From NCBI RefSeq assembly GCF_035984545.1, contig NZ_JAXCHP010000001.1, positions 3,410,001-3,474,000 of the forward strand: a DNA stretch of 64,000 bases. The letters run 5' to 3'. The DNA comes from Cryobacterium sp. GrIS_2_6. GTDB lineage: Bacteria > Actinomycetota > Actinomycetes > Actinomycetales > Microbacteriaceae. Of this stretch, positions 31,256 through 40,884 are shown piece after piece; the stretch's first letter is position 1, and every line of letters starts with the position of its first letter. The notes under the pieces are model-generated. The model was not told the origin of the DNA. It did not search any database and saw nothing but the letters and a program-made list of their open reading frames with translations. Both the position numbers and the translations under genes were made by a program.

Positions 31256-33319
31256 ATGACCATCACCGATCTCGACACCCCGCACGGCCACCACGAACAC
31301 GGCGGCCACGATCACGACCACGACCAGCACGACGCCGGGACCGTGCCGAGCCACCCGGTCGGCAGCCTCACCGCTGCAGAGTTCGAGACCGTGCGCGACG
31401 TCGTCACGGCGGGCGCCGACTGGAACGCGACCACCCGCTTCGCCTATGTCGGGCTGTGGGAACCGCACAAGCGTGAGGTCCTCGCCTGGCAGGACGGCAC
31501 CGGGCCGCTTCCCGACCGGCAGGCCCGGGTGATGCTTCTCGACATGGAGACCGGCCGGTCGACGGACAACATCGTCTCCATCCCCGGTCGCGCGGTGCTC
31601 ACGACGAGCGTGCTCGACGGGTCGGCCGGCCAGTTGCCCGTGCTGCTCGCCGAGTTCGACGCGATCGCCGGGATCGTCGCCGAGGACCCGCGCTGGGTCG
31701 CCGCACTCGCCGCGCGGGGCACCACGATCGACGAGGTCGTTGTCGTGCCGCTCTCTGCCGGGCACTACGACTACCCGGAAGAGGTCGGCCGCCGGATCGT
31801 CCGGGTGCTCGCGTTCCGCCAGGACTACCCGGAGGACCACCCCTGGGCGCACCCGGTCGACGGGCTCTCCGCCTACGTCGACACCGCCTCCCGCACTATC
31901 ACGCGCCTCATCGACGTCGGCACCCTCGACATCCCGGCGGAGAGCGGCAACTTCGACGACCCGGCCGTGCAGGGCGCCCCGCTCACGACCCTCAAGCCGA
32001 TCGTGATCTCCCAGCCGGAAGGACCGAGCTTCACGGTCGACGGCGAGTGGGTGAGCTGGGCGAACTGGAAGTTCCAGGTCGGCTTTGATACCCGCGAGGG
32101 CCTCGTGCTGCGCCAGCTCTCCTTCACGGACGCGGGGGAGGAGCGCCCGGTCATCTACCGGGCCTCGATCAACGAGATGCTCGTGCCCTACGGGGACCCG
32201 TCCCCGGTGCGGTTCTGGCAGAACTATTTCGACACCGGAGAGTACCTCTTCGGCCGGTTCACCAACTCCCTCGCGCTCGGCTGCGACTGCGTCGGCGAGA
32301 TCAAGTACTTCGACGCCGTCCTCGCCGACGAACTCGGCAACCCGTTCACGATCAAGAACGGCATCTGCATGCACGAGGAGGACGTCGGAACGCTCTGGAA
32401 GCACGGCGACATGTTCACCGGCTCCAACGAGGTGCGCCGGCAGCGGCGACTCGTGATCAGTTTCTTCACCACCGTCGGCAACTACGACTACGGGTTCTAC
32501 TGGTACCTGTCGCTCGACGGCACCATCGAGTGCGAGGCCAAGCTCACCGGCATCCTCTTCACATCGGCATACCCGGGGATCGGGGAGCCTATCGGAGAGA
32601 CCGCGATCGAGGGAGACTACGCGTATGCCAGCGAGGTCGCTCCCGGGCTCGGCGCCCCGTACCACCAGCACCTCTTCAGCGCGCGGCTCGACATGATGGT
32701 CGACGGGCTGTCCAACGCCGTCGACGAGATCGACGGCGTGCGCTTGCCGATGGGGCCGGGCAACCCGCACGGCAACGCCTTCACCAAGAAGACGACCCGG
32801 CTCTCGAGTGAGGCGGGCTCCGGGCGGGTCGCCGACGCATCCGTCGCCAGGGCCTGGCACATCGTCAACACCGAGAAGACCAACCGGCTCGGGCGCCCGA
32901 CCGGCTATGTTCTGCAGCCGGAGCAGTCTCCGACGCTGATGGCCGACCCGGGGTCTTCGATCGCGAAGCGCGCCGAGTTCGCAACGAAGCACCTCTTCGT
33001 GACCCAGTACGACCCGGCTGAGCAGTTCGCGGCCGGTGACTTCGTGCACCAGAACCCGGGCGGAGACGGCATCACGAAGTACATCGCGGGCGACAGGTCG
33101 ATCGACGGCGAGGACATCGTGCTCTGGCACACCTTCGGGCCGACGCACTTCCCCCGGATCGAGGACTGGCCGGTGATGCCGGTCGACTACGCGAAGTTCA
33201 CGCTCAAGCCATACGGCTTCTTCGGTGCGAACCCCGCGATGAACGTGCCGGCCAACGAACCGGTGTCGCACTGCTCGCACGGCCACGACGGCGCGGCGCA
33301 CGAGCACACGCACCACTAG
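31256..33319 (+). CDS. Copper-containing primary amine oxidase with His-rich ends
   Basis: Copper/TPQ amine oxidase of 687 residues. It oxidises a primary amine to the aldehyde, releasing ammonia and hydrogen peroxide. The self-processed Tyr is in the GNYDYGFYW motif (about residue 409). The copper ligands HQH are at about residue 470, with a third His near the C-terminus. Unusually, both ends are His-rich: HGHHEHGGHDHDHDQHD at residues 9-25 and HCSHGHDGAAHEHTHH at the C-terminus. These could collect copper for the cofactor. There is no signal peptide, so it is cytoplasmic. ATG 31256 has CTGGAGAACC upstream. It follows a permease gene and precedes a His/Met-rich membrane protein gene, forming an amine-use operon. 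Confidence 0.94.
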   Translation: MTITDLDTPHGHHEHGGHDHDHDQHDAGTVPSHPVGSLTAAEFETVRDVVTAGADWNATTRFAYVGLWEPHKREVLAWQDGTGPLPDRQARVMLLDMETGRSTDNIVSIPGRAVLTTSVLDGSAGQLPVLLAEFDAIAGIVAEDPRWVAALAARGTTIDEVVVVPLSAGHYDYPEEVGRRIVRVLAFRQDYPEDHPWAHPVDGLSAYVDTASRTITRLIDVGTLDIPAESGNFDDPAVQGAPLTTLKPIVISQPEGPSFTVDGEWVSWANWKFQVGFDTREGLVLRQLSFTDAGEERPVIYRASINEMLVPYGDPSPVRFWQNYFDTGEYLFGRFTNSLALGCDCVGEIKYFDAVLADELGNPFTIKNGICMHEEDVGTLWKHGDMFTGSNEVRRQRRLVISFFTTVGNYDYGFYWYLSLDGTIECEAKLTGILFTSAYPGIGEPIGETAIEGDYAYASEVAPGLGAPYHQHLFSARLDMMVDGLSNAVDEIDGVRLPMGPGNPHGNAFTKKTTRLSSEAGSGRVADASVARAWHIVNTEKTNRLGRPTGYVLQPEQSPTLMADPGSSIAKRAEFATKHLFVTQYDPAEQFAAGDFVHQNPGGDGITKYIAGDRSIDGEDIVLWHTFGPTHFPRIEDWPVMPVDYAKFTLKPYGFFGANPAMNVPANEPVSHCSHGHDGAAHEHTHH

Positions 33320-33337
33320 GACGAGAGGAGAGCGCTG

Positions 33338-33880
33338 GTGACCTGGGCACTGCACGGAATCATGATCGGCGGCGCGTCGCTCAACCTCTGCTGCGTGCTC
33401 GGTAGCCGGCGCTCCCGGTCGGGCCTCGCGGTCGTCTCCACCCTCGTGATGCTCGCGGCGATGACGGATTCCGCCTTCGGTGTCTTCGGCCTCGGGCCCG
33501 TGCCGTGGGCGGCGATCCTGATCGCCTGGGGACTGACCTGTTCGGCGCTGCTCCGCCGCAGCACCGCCACGGGCGCGCCTCAGAATGCGCTACCTCACGG
33601 AGGTGCGGGGCAGACGATGCTGCTGCACCACCCGCTCGGCCTCGTGGTCACGGCCGGCCAGATGATGGCACACACGGTGATGTCCCCGGGTGCGGCCGCC
33701 GCGGCGGGGCACACCCACTCGGATTCGCTCCTGCTGCCCCTGGTCTGCGTGGCCGGCGGCGCGTTCGTGGTGTGGTCCCTCATGCTGCTCGTGACCGAGA
33801 GCCGCACCCGGCTCGAACGCGGCAACCTCCTCGGGATGTCGGCCATGACGGCGGCGATGGCCGTGATGCCCTTCGCCTGA
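33338..33880 (+). CDS. Membrane protein with Met/His-rich helices (DUF5134-like)
   Basis: Integral membrane protein of 180 residues with about five hydrophobic helices. The GTG start has GAGAGGAGAG upstream, 18 bases after the amine oxidase stop, so the genes are co-transcribed. Notable residues are HGIMIGG, HHPLGLVVTAGQMMAHTVM and AGHTHSDSL, with MSAMTAAMAVM at the C-terminus. These Met/His pairs are what a copper-handling membrane protein might have. It is reminiscent of the DUF5134 actinobacterial membrane proteins, which I cannot confirm. A role in supplying copper to the amine oxidase is a hypothesis from position and composition. Confidence 0.78.
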   Translation: MTWALHGIMIGGASLNLCCVLGSRRSRSGLAVVSTLVMLAAMTDSAFGVFGLGPVPWAAILIAWGLTCSALLRRSTATGAPQNALPHGGAGQTMLLHHPLGLVVTAGQMMAHTVMSPGAAAAAGHTHSDSLLLPLVCVAGGAFVVWSLMLLVTESRTRLERGNLLGMSAMTAAMAVMPFA

Positions 33881-33907
33881 GCCGCTACGCAGGACTCCTG
33901 GTGAGAA

Positions 33908-34435
33908 TCAGGCGGGCTCCCACGGCAGGCGCTGTTCGAAGGGGACCGGCGCGAGCGGGATCATCACGACCGGCCGGTGCTGGCGATGCGCGAGGCGCAC
34001 CGCGATCGAACCGCTGAAGAAGGCCTGAAGGCCCGCTCGGACGCTCGACTCCCGGGTACCCACGACGATCATGGCAGCGCCGAGGGTGTCGGCGAGTGTG
34101 CCGATCGCGAGGGCGGGATCCCCGGCGAGTGCCCGGGTGCTCCACGCGACCGGGCGGCCTTCGAGCGCAGCCGCGAGCCGTGCGGCGAGCCGGGGAGGAA
34201 GCGCCTCGTCGGCGAGGTCGACGACATCGGGATCGAAGGAGAGCGAGGTCACGCTGCCGTCCGGGTGTTCCTCGATCACGTAGCGTCCGGTGTCGACCCA
34301 CGCGCAGACGAGCTCCGCACCGAAGTGCTCCGCGAAGACGGCGGCCTGCTGCACGACGGCATCCGGCTGTCCGGTGTCTACCCCGACGACGATCCTCGCG
34401 GTCTGCCGGCGATCATTCGGCTGTGCGGCGGTCAC
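33908..34435 (-). CDS. Universal stress protein (UspA family)
   Basis: Cytoplasmic protein of 175 residues with a single Usp domain. It begins IVVGVDTGQPDAVVQQAAVFAEHFGAELVCAWV and has the nucleotide-binding region VVGTRESSVRAGLQAFFSGSIAVRLAHRQHRPVVMIP, close to the G-2x-G-9x-G(S) ATP signature. Between the halves is a longer loop (residues 45-70) with charged residues. The GTG start has AAGGAGG upstream. It is divergent from the glycosyltransferase operon, and no stress operon is adjacent. Such proteins bind ATP or AMP and help cells survive stress. Confidence 0.9.
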   Translation of the reverse strand: MTAAQPNDRRQTARIVVGVDTGQPDAVVQQAAVFAEHFGAELVCAWVDTGRYVIEEHPDGSVTSLSFDPDVVDLADEALPPRLAARLAAALEGRPVAWSTRALAGDPALAIGTLADTLGAAMIVVGTRESSVRAGLQAFFSGSIAVRLAHRQHRPVVMIPLAPVPFEQRLPWEPA

Positions 34436-34556
34436 GGGGCCTCCTTCGACCCCACCCTAGCCCTGTCGGGCAGCACAGGCACCTCACAGGTCTTCCTTTC
34501 CGCACTCATAACGCGGCCAGTGCTCCGGCATAGCCTCTGGGCGGAGAGTGGCCACC

Positions 34557-35855
34557 ATGACCCGATCAGCAGCTCTCGCCCTCGACGTCGTCGTGCCCGT
34601 GTACAACGAACAGCAGACCCTCGCGCGCAGCATCCGTGTGCTGCACGCGTACCTGACCGACCAGTTCGACGAACCCTGGCGCATCACCATTGCGAACAAC
34701 GCCAGCACCGACAACACCGCCGCGATCGCCGACTCGCTCACGGCCGAACTGCCGGGCGTCCACGCCGTGCACCTCGTCGAGAAGGGCAGGGGCCGGGCGC
34801 TCAAGCGGGTCTGGCTCGCCTCGCCCGCCGCAGTCGTCGCATACGTCGACGTGGACCTCTCCACCGACCTCCGCGCGCTCCCGCCGCTCGTCGCCCCGCT
34901 GCTCTCCGGCCACTCCGATGTCGCCATCGGCAGCCGGCTGTCGCGCGGGTCCCGCGTCACCCGCGGCGGCAAGCGCGAGTTCATCTCCCGAAGCTACAAC
35001 GCCCTCGTCCGCACGACGATGGGCGTCGAATTCAGCGACGCCCAGTGCGGCTTCAAGGCGATGCGCCGCGACGTCGCCCAGCGGGTGCTCCCCCTCGTGG
35101 AGGACAACGGCTGGTTCTTCGACACCGAGATGCTCATCATCGCCGAGCGCGCCGGGCTCCGGATCCACGAGGTGCCCGTCGACTGGATCGACGACCCCGA
35201 CAGCCGGGTCGACGTCGTCGGTACCGCCGCCGACGACCTCAAGGGCCTGGTCCGGGTGGCGCACTCGCTCGTCACCGGCAGGATCCCCGTCGACGAGATC
35301 TACGCCGAGCTCGGCCGACCGCCGTTCGAGCCGCCGACCCCGCCGACCCCGCCGACCTTCCTCGGCCAGGTGCTTCGGTTCGGCGTGATCGGCGTGCTGT
35401 CGACCATCGCGTTCGCGCTTCTCTACCTCGTGCTCCAGTACGTGATGCCGGCCCAGCTGGCCAATTTCCTGTCCCTGCTCATCACCGCGATCGCGAACAC
35501 CTGGGCCAACCGACGCCTCACCTTCGGCGTGCGCGGGCGGCGAAGCGCGGTCAAGCACCAGGCGCAGGGCCTCGTGATCTTCGGCCTGGCCTGGCTCGTG
35601 ACGAGCGGATCCCTCCTCGTGCTGCACCTTGTCCGAGCGGATGCCGGGCCCCAGACCGAGATCATCGTGCTCACGGCGGCCAATCTCCTCGCGACCGTGA
35701 TGCGGTTCGTGCTGCTGCGGCTCTGGGTCTTCCGGAGCCAGCGGACGCCGGCCCCGACCCGGACGAAACCACGCACCTCCCGCGACGAAGTGACCTCCCG
35801 CGACGAGCCCTCCCGGAGGGACGCTCCCGCCCGACAGGAAGTGACCAGTTCATGA
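34557..35855 (+). CDS. Glycosyltransferase family 2 with GtrA-like membrane domain (YkcC-like)
   Basis: Protein of 432 residues. The N-terminal 240 residues are a GT-A glycosyltransferase 2 domain (DVVVPVYNEQQTL, DVDLSTD, the acceptor region DAQCGFKAMRRDVA). The C-terminal 150 residues form a GtrA-like four-helix membrane domain (VLRFGVIGVLSTIAFALLYLVLQYV). This layout matches polyprenyl-phosphate glycosyltransferases that make lipid-linked sugars for envelope polymers. Its end overlaps the ATG of the next gene by 4 bases, so the pair resembles B. subtilis ykcC-ykcB. A repetitive charged tail with RDE and RRD repeats follows the last helix. Confidence 0.9.
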   Translation: MTRSAALALDVVVPVYNEQQTLARSIRVLHAYLTDQFDEPWRITIANNASTDNTAAIADSLTAELPGVHAVHLVEKGRGRALKRVWLASPAAVVAYVDVDLSTDLRALPPLVAPLLSGHSDVAIGSRLSRGSRVTRGGKREFISRSYNALVRTTMGVEFSDAQCGFKAMRRDVAQRVLPLVEDNGWFFDTEMLIIAERAGLRIHEVPVDWIDDPDSRVDVVGTAADDLKGLVRVAHSLVTGRIPVDEIYAELGRPPFEPPTPPTPPTFLGQVLRFGVIGVLSTIAFALLYLVLQYVMPAQLANFLSLLITAIANTWANRRLTFGVRGRRSAVKHQAQGLVIFGLAWLVTSGSLLVLHLVRADAGPQTEIIVLTAANLLATVMRFVLLRLWVFRSQRTPAPTRTKPRTSRDEVTSRDEPSRRDAPARQEVTSS

Positions 35856-37990
35856 CGACCCAGGTTTCCCCGCGCCCCGCCGTCTCTCCGCTCGACGCCC
35901 GCTTCGGCGCCCGCTTCGTGACCCGCCTCGCGGCCCTTCCGCGCACCCTCGTGCGGGGCAGGGCCGGCTCCGCGCGCTGGGAACGGCCGGCCCTGCTGGG
36001 TCTCCTGCTCGCGACAGCGGTGCTCTACATCTGGAACCTCGGCGCGAGCGGCTGGGCGAACTCGTTCTACTCCGCCGCTGTGCAGGCCGGCTCTGTCGAC
36101 TGGACCGCGTTCTTCTACGGGTCCTCCGACGCCGCCAACGCGATCACCGTCGACAAGCCGCCGGCGAGCCTGTGGCTGATGGCCCTCTCGGTGCGCCTGT
36201 TCGGACTCAGTTCGTGGAGCATCCTCGTGCCGGAGGCCCTGATGGGCGTCGCATCGGTCGGCGTGCTCTTCGCCACCGTGCGCCGCCGCTTCTCGGCAGG
36301 CACGGCCCTGCTCGCCGGCGCCGTACTCGCCGTGACCCCCGTCGCCGCGCTGATGTTCCGGTTCAACAATCCGGATGCCCTGCTCGTTCTCCTCCTCAGC
36401 CTCGCCACCTACTTCACCCTGCGCGGCATCGAGACCGGCGCCCTGAAATGGGTGCTCTGGGCGGGCGCGATGGTGGGCTTCGGATTCCTGACCAAGCAGC
36501 TGCAGGCATTCCTGATCCTGCCTCCGCTCGCGGCCGTCTACCTGTACGCGGCGCCGCACCGGTTCCGCACCCGCCTCTGGCACTCGTTCGCGGCCCTTGG
36601 GGCCGTGATCGTCTCGGCAGGCTGGTGGGTCGCCATCGTCGAACTCGTCCCGGCGAACTGGCGTCCGTACATCGGTGGCTCGCAGACGAACAGTTTCCTC
36701 GAGCTGACGTTCGGGTACAACGGATTCGGCCGGCTCACCGGGAGCGAGACCGGGAGCGTCACGGGAGGCGCCGGCGGCACGGGTGCGGTGACGGGCGGCA
36801 TGTGGGGTGAAACCGGGATCTTCCGGCTCTTCCTCGGCGAATTCGGCGGCCAGATCACCTGGCTGTTGCCCGCCGCGCTGTTGTTGTGCGTCGCGGCGCT
36901 CGTCGTGCTCCGCCGCGCCCCGCGGATCTCGCTCCGCCGGGCCACCCTCCTCCTCTTCGCCGGGCACCTGATCCTGACCGCGCTGGCCTTCAGCTTCATG
37001 GCCGGGATCTTCCACGCCTATTACACGGTCGCCCTTGCGCCCGCGCTCGCCGGAACTTTCGCGATCGGCGCGAGCCTCGCCTGGATGAAACGCACGGCGC
37101 TCTGGGCCCGGATCACGGCGGCCGTCGCGATGCTCGCGACAAGCGCCTGGGCGTGGGTGCTGCTCGACCGCGCCACCGACTGGCTGCCGTGGCTGAAGTT
37201 CGTCGTAGCCGCGCTCGGCCTGGTCGCCGCCGGACTGCTGATGGTGCCGCCGCTGGCGGCCTGGCTCAGGAGGCTGCCGGGGAAGTGGTGGGGCCGAGCG
37301 ACGGTCGCGATCGCCCTCACCGGCGCACTGCTGGCACCCGTTGCCTACACGCTCGACACCGTGTCGACGGCCCACACCGGGTCGATCGTCACGGCCGGCC
37401 CGACCGTTTCCGGCGGCATGGGCGGGATGGGCGGCGGTGGAATGCCCGGCGGACGGGCCGGGTTCCCCGGCGGCAACGCCGGCGGATTCGCCGGGGGCGG
37501 CACTCCGCCGGCCGGCCCGCCTGGCGGGAACGGCACCGTCCCGAACGGCACTGTCCCGAACGGCACGACAGGGACGCTGCCGACCGGAGGGCGCCCCGGC
37601 GGTGCCGGAGGAATCATGGGATCAGCGAGCGTCAGTGCAAGCCTCGCCGCGCTGCTCTCGGTGGATTCCGACAGCTACACCTGGATCGCCGCGGCGATCG
37701 GGTCGGACTCGGCCGCCGGCTACCAACTCGCGACCCAACTGCCGGTGATGGCGATCGGCGGCTTCAACGGGAGCGACCCCGCCCCCACCCTCGCCGAGTT
37801 CCAGGCCGATGTGGCCGCGGGGAAGATCCACTACTTCATCAGTGGAACGACCGGCCAGGCCAACGGCGGATCGAGTGCCTCGAGCGAGATCGCCGCCTGG
37901 GTCGCGGAGAACTTCACCGCCCAGACCGTCGACAGCGTCGCGCTCTACGACCTGTCGGCGGGTGCAACGGCGGCGGCTTCTGCCTCGTAG
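35852..37990 (+). CDS. GT39 (ArnT/YkcB-like) membrane glycosyltransferase
   Basis: Integral membrane sugar transferase of 712 residues with about 10-12 helices. It is typical of family 39: an early ExxD/DK motif in AITVDKPPASLWLM after the first helix, and large periplasmic loops. It should move a sugar from a polyprenyl-phosphate carrier, made by the preceding GT2 protein, to an envelope acceptor. A Gly/Met/Pro-rich stretch (residues 515-590, GGMGGMGGGGMPGG) links the helices to a C-terminal soluble domain (about 120 residues, YTWIAAAIGSDSAAGYQLATQLP) seen in YkcB-like proteins. ATG 35852 overlaps the preceding stop by 4 bases. Confidence 0.9.
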   Translation: MTTQVSPRPAVSPLDARFGARFVTRLAALPRTLVRGRAGSARWERPALLGLLLATAVLYIWNLGASGWANSFYSAAVQAGSVDWTAFFYGSSDAANAITVDKPPASLWLMALSVRLFGLSSWSILVPEALMGVASVGVLFATVRRRFSAGTALLAGAVLAVTPVAALMFRFNNPDALLVLLLSLATYFTLRGIETGALKWVLWAGAMVGFGFLTKQLQAFLILPPLAAVYLYAAPHRFRTRLWHSFAALGAVIVSAGWWVAIVELVPANWRPYIGGSQTNSFLELTFGYNGFGRLTGSETGSVTGGAGGTGAVTGGMWGETGIFRLFLGEFGGQITWLLPAALLLCVAALVVLRRAPRISLRRATLLLFAGHLILTALAFSFMAGIFHAYYTVALAPALAGTFAIGASLAWMKRTALWARITAAVAMLATSAWAWVLLDRATDWLPWLKFVVAALGLVAAGLLMVPPLAAWLRRLPGKWWGRATVAIALTGALLAPVAYTLDTVSTAHTGSIVTAGPTVSGGMGGMGGGGMPGGRAGFPGGNAGGFAGGGTPPAGPPGGNGTVPNGTVPNGTTGTLPTGGRPGGAGGIMGSASVSASLAALLSVDSDSYTWIAAAIGSDSAAGYQLATQLPVMAIGGFNGSDPAPTLAEFQADVAAGKIHYFISGTTGQANGGSSASSEIAAWVAENFTAQTVDSVALYDLSAGATAAASAS

Positions 37991-38079
37991 CACAAGGCGG
38001 CGGCGCCCACGTCCGAGTACACGATCGCTGCGGATGCCGGAGCGGAGCGTCGGGCGCGCGCCGCGGCATCCGCTGCGGG

Positions 38080-38748
38080 TCAGCCGAGGAGGAGCTTGGC
38101 GAGCTGGTCGACGGAGTAGACGGTCGCGGTCGCTGCGGCGGCCTCTGCGGGAGAGCCGTAGCCCCACTCGACGAGGATCGTCGGCACGCCATGGGCTGCG
38201 GCGCCCTCCGCGTCGTAGCTGCGGTCGCCGACCATGACGGGGGTGCTGAGGCTCGTGCCGACGGCGGCAAGGCGGTTCAGGGCCTCTTCGACGATGTCGG
38301 CCTTGGCGCTGCGGGTCTCCGCGTCACTCGCCCCGACGATGACCGTGAAGAACCGGGCCAGGTCGAAGTGCTCGAGGATCGTGATCGCGGCGTGCTCCGG
38401 CTTGCTCGTGGCGAGGGCGAGGGGGATTCCGGCCTCGTGCACGCGCTGGAGCAGGCCGGCGACGCCCGGGTAGACGGCGGTGTCGAGCATGGCTTCGCCG
38501 TGATAGTCGGCGCGGTAGACCGCGACGGCCTCAGTGGCCTCCTCTGCCGTCATGCCGGCGTACTCACGGAAGGCGGCGAAGAGGGGCGGGCCGACATAGG
38601 CGAGCAACTCGGCGTCGGTCGGAACCGGTCGGCCGAGAAGGGCGAAGGTCCGGGCGAGGGAGTTGGTGATGGCCGGGGCGGAATCGGTGATGGTTCCGTC
38701 GAGGTCAAAAAGTATTGCACTCCAGGTGCGAGTCAAAGTCGAATTCAC
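38080..38748 (-). CDS. HAD-family phosphatase (phosphoglycolate phosphatase-like)
   Basis: Cytoplasmic hydrolase of 222 residues. Motif I is FDLDGTITDS with the nucleophile and acid Asp. The helical cap spans about residues 30-85. Motif II lies in LALATSKPEH, the motif III Lys in TRSAKADIVEEAL, and motif IV is MVGDRSYDAEGA. The cap type and the short length fit phosphoglycolate phosphatase-like enzymes, though the substrate is not certain from sequence. It has a GTG start. The nucS gene is upstream on the same strand, 144 bases away. Confidence 0.92.
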   Translation of the reverse strand: MNSTLTRTWSAILFDLDGTITDSAPAITNSLARTFALLGRPVPTDAELLAYVGPPLFAAFREYAGMTAEEATEAVAVYRADYHGEAMLDTAVYPGVAGLLQRVHEAGIPLALATSKPEHAAITILEHFDLARFFTVIVGASDAETRSAKADIVEEALNRLAAVGTSLSTPVMVGDRSYDAEGAAAHGVPTILVEWGYGSPAEAAAATATVYSVDQLAKLLLG

Positions 38749-38892
38749 TCGCTAATCCTAGAGGCCAGAGCCCCGATTTCCCACGAAATGGGTAATTTTC
38801 CACTGTATGCCGGAATCCGATGGGCTGCTACCCCTGCCGCCATGAGAGCGCTCCCTCGAAAGAAAACGCCCGTCAGGGCCCTCCCTTGCAGG

Positions 38893-39588
38893 TCAGAACA
38901 GGCGGGATTGCGTGTCGTCGAGGCCGCGCATCGCGTCGTAGTCGAGCACGAGGCAGCGGATGCCGCGATCCTCTGCGAGCATCCGGGCCTGCGGCTTGAT
39001 GACCTGTGCGGCGAAAACCCCGGCCACCGGGGCCAGGTGCGGGTCGCGGTTCATCAGCTCGAGGTACCGGGTGAGCTGCTCGACCCCGTCGATGTCGCCG
39101 CGGCGCTTGAGCTCGACCGCGACCGAGTGGCCGGCGGCGTCCCTGGCGAGGATGTCGACAGGGCCGATCGCCGTCATGTACTCGCGGCGGACGAGAGTGT
39201 GGCCGTCCCCGAGGAGATGGATGTGCTCGGCCAGCAGTTTCTGCAGGTGCGCTTCGACGCCGTCCTTGATCAGGCCGGGGTCGATGCCGAGTTCGTGGGC
39301 GGAGTCGTGCAGGACCTCGTGGATGCTGACGATGAGCTGGTCTGCGGTCTTCGCGTGGGTGACGGTCCAGACCTGGGTGATGCCGGCATCCGTCTGTTCG
39401 TCATCGGGAACCTGCTCGACGAGGGAGCACGGCGGGCTCATCCAGTTGAGCGGCTTGTACGAGCCGCCGTCGGAGTGCACGAGCACGCTGCCGTCCGACT
39501 TGAGCAGGAGGAGGCGGGTGGCGAGCGGCAGGTGTGCGTTCAGCCTTCCGGCATAGTCGACGGAGCAGTTGGCAATTACGAGGCGCAC
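38893..39588 (-). CDS. nucS: Mismatch-specific endonuclease NucS (EndoMS)
   Basis: Protein of 231 residues of the NucS/EndoMS family, which in Actinobacteria replaces MutS-MutL by cutting both strands at base mismatches. It begins [16 protein letters not shown], has the central [13 protein letters not shown] and KPLNWMSPP, the catalytic core with [17 protein letters not shown], and a C-terminal peptide ending SRLF that resembles the beta-clamp-binding tail of the family. The GTG start overlaps no neighbour, and the sequence is complete. Its presence supports an actinobacterial host. Confidence 0.95.
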   Translation of the reverse strand: MRLVIANCSVDYAGRLNAHLPLATRLLLLKSDGSVLVHSDGGSYKPLNWMSPPCSLVEQVPDDEQTDAGITQVWTVTHAKTADQLIVSIHEVLHDSAHELGIDPGLIKDGVEAHLQKLLAEHIHLLGDGHTLVRREYMTAIGPVDILARDAAGHSVAVELKRRGDIDGVEQLTRYLELMNRDPHLAPVAGVFAAQVIKPQARMLAEDRGIRCLVLDYDAMRGLDDTQSRLF

Positions 39589-39633
39589 GCATCGAGCTTA
39601 ACCGGTCTGAAGCAACCGCTCGACAGGGAGGGG

Positions 39634-40884
39634 TCAGCGCCGGTGGCGCTCGCGGGCGGCCGGCGCGGCGAGGCCGGCGAGGGCCATCAGAGCGACGATG
39701 AGGTACAGGGCGTTCAGGATGCCCCAGTTCTGGCCGAGCAGGCCGAGAACGGGCGGCCCGACGAGGAAGGCGAAGTAGCCGATCATGGCGACGGCGCTGA
39801 CCCGGGCCGCGGAATTCCTCGTGTCGTCCGCGGCGGCCGACATGCCCACAGGGAAGCCGAGTGAGGCTCCGACGCCCCACAGCACGGTTCCCGCGTAGAG
39901 TGCCCAGTCGTTCGGTGCGAGGATGAATAGGAGCAGCCCGAGCACCCCGATGACGGCGCAGGCCCGCAGCACGGGAACGCGGCCGAACCGGTCGATCACC
40001 GGCCCGCCGATCACCCGGCCGACGGTCATCGCTGCGACGAACACCCCGAAGACGATCGCGCCCGCGGTATTACTGAAGCCGTGGCCGTCGACGGAAGCGA
40101 GCGCGATCCAGTCGTTCGCCGAGCCCTCCGCGAATGTCATCCCGAGCACGATCGCCCCGATCAGCAGGACGCCCGGGTCTGCCCACACCGACAGGCTCAC
40201 TCGCAGCCGGCTGCGCCAGGTGCTGGCCGGCTCGCCAGGCGCCCTCGTCTCGGCAGCGTTCTCGAGCTCAGGAATCGACCGAACGGCCACGACCGCGATC
40301 AGGAACACCAGCGCCGCAATCGCCGTCAGGTGCCAGAACACCGAGACGGAGAGTGCGGATGCCGCGGCACCGAGCAGCGCCCCGACGACGGTTCCGAGGC
40401 TGAAGCAGGCATGCATCAGCGGCATCAACGTCTTGCGTATCGCCCGTTCGGCCGCAGCGCCCTCGACGTTCATCATCACGTCGAGCGAACCCATCCCGAG
40501 GCCGACGGCGGCCAGGCCGGCGAAGACGACAGGGGCGGATCCGAGCAGTGTCGCACCGGTACCGACCACGACCAGTCCGATCGAGGACGTTGCGACGCTG
40601 ATCGTCATGGCCCGAGGGGCGCCGAAACGGGTGAGGAGCCGCACCGCGACGACCAGGCCGAGCACAGAGCCTGCCGAGAGGCCGAAGATGAGGACGCCGA
40701 CGAGCGCGGTGTCCAGCCGCAGGCTGTCGCGAACCGCGGGGATGCGTGCGACCCAGCTGGCGAGGCCGAGTCCGCTGATGAAGAAGACCGCGAAGACGGC
40801 GTTGCGCCAGGCGAGGGTGCCAGGGCCGTTCGGTGATCCGGGATGCGGAGCGGACGCATCCGACGGTTCGGAGGGCGCGGTCAT
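39634..40884 (-). CDS. MFS transporter
   Basis: Major facilitator superfamily membrane protein of 416 residues with about 12 helices. Recognisable features are the FFISGLGLASWVARIPAVRDSL first-helix region and the FGRVPVLRACAVIGVLG loop after helix 8. It is similar to small-molecule exporters of the sugar/drug type. ATG 40884 has AAGGAAA upstream; the frame runs open farther, but without coding character. It is divergent from the IclR regulator of the P450 cluster, so it could be controlled by it and move a phenolic compound or product. That link is only positional. A G-9 tract lies upstream of its start. Confidence 0.9.
   Translation of the reverse strand: MTAPSEPSDASAPHPGSPNGPGTLAWRNAVFAVFFISGLGLASWVARIPAVRDSLRLDTALVGVLIFGLSAGSVLGLVVAVRLLTRFGAPRAMTISVATSSIGLVVVGTGATLLGSAPVVFAGLAAVGLGMGSLDVMMNVEGAAAERAIRKTLMPLMHACFSLGTVVGALLGAAASALSVSVFWHLTAIAALVFLIAVVAVRSIPELENAAETRAPGEPASTWRSRLRVSLSVWADPGVLLIGAIVLGMTFAEGSANDWIALASVDGHGFSNTAGAIVFGVFVAAMTVGRVIGGPVIDRFGRVPVLRACAVIGVLGLLLFILAPNDWALYAGTVLWGVGASLGFPVGMSAAADDTRNSAARVSAVAMIGYFAFLVGPPVLGLLGQNWGILNALYLIVALMALAGLAAPAARERHRR

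Noticed and set aside
31232..33355. 707-codon minus-strand open frame opposite the amine oxidase
   Set aside because: Shadow of a gene with intact catalytic motifs; no family resemblance.
33977..35851. Open frame extending the GT39 gene 625 codons upstream
   Set aside because: Runs across the universal stress and GT2 genes; the coupled ATG at 35852 is the natural start.
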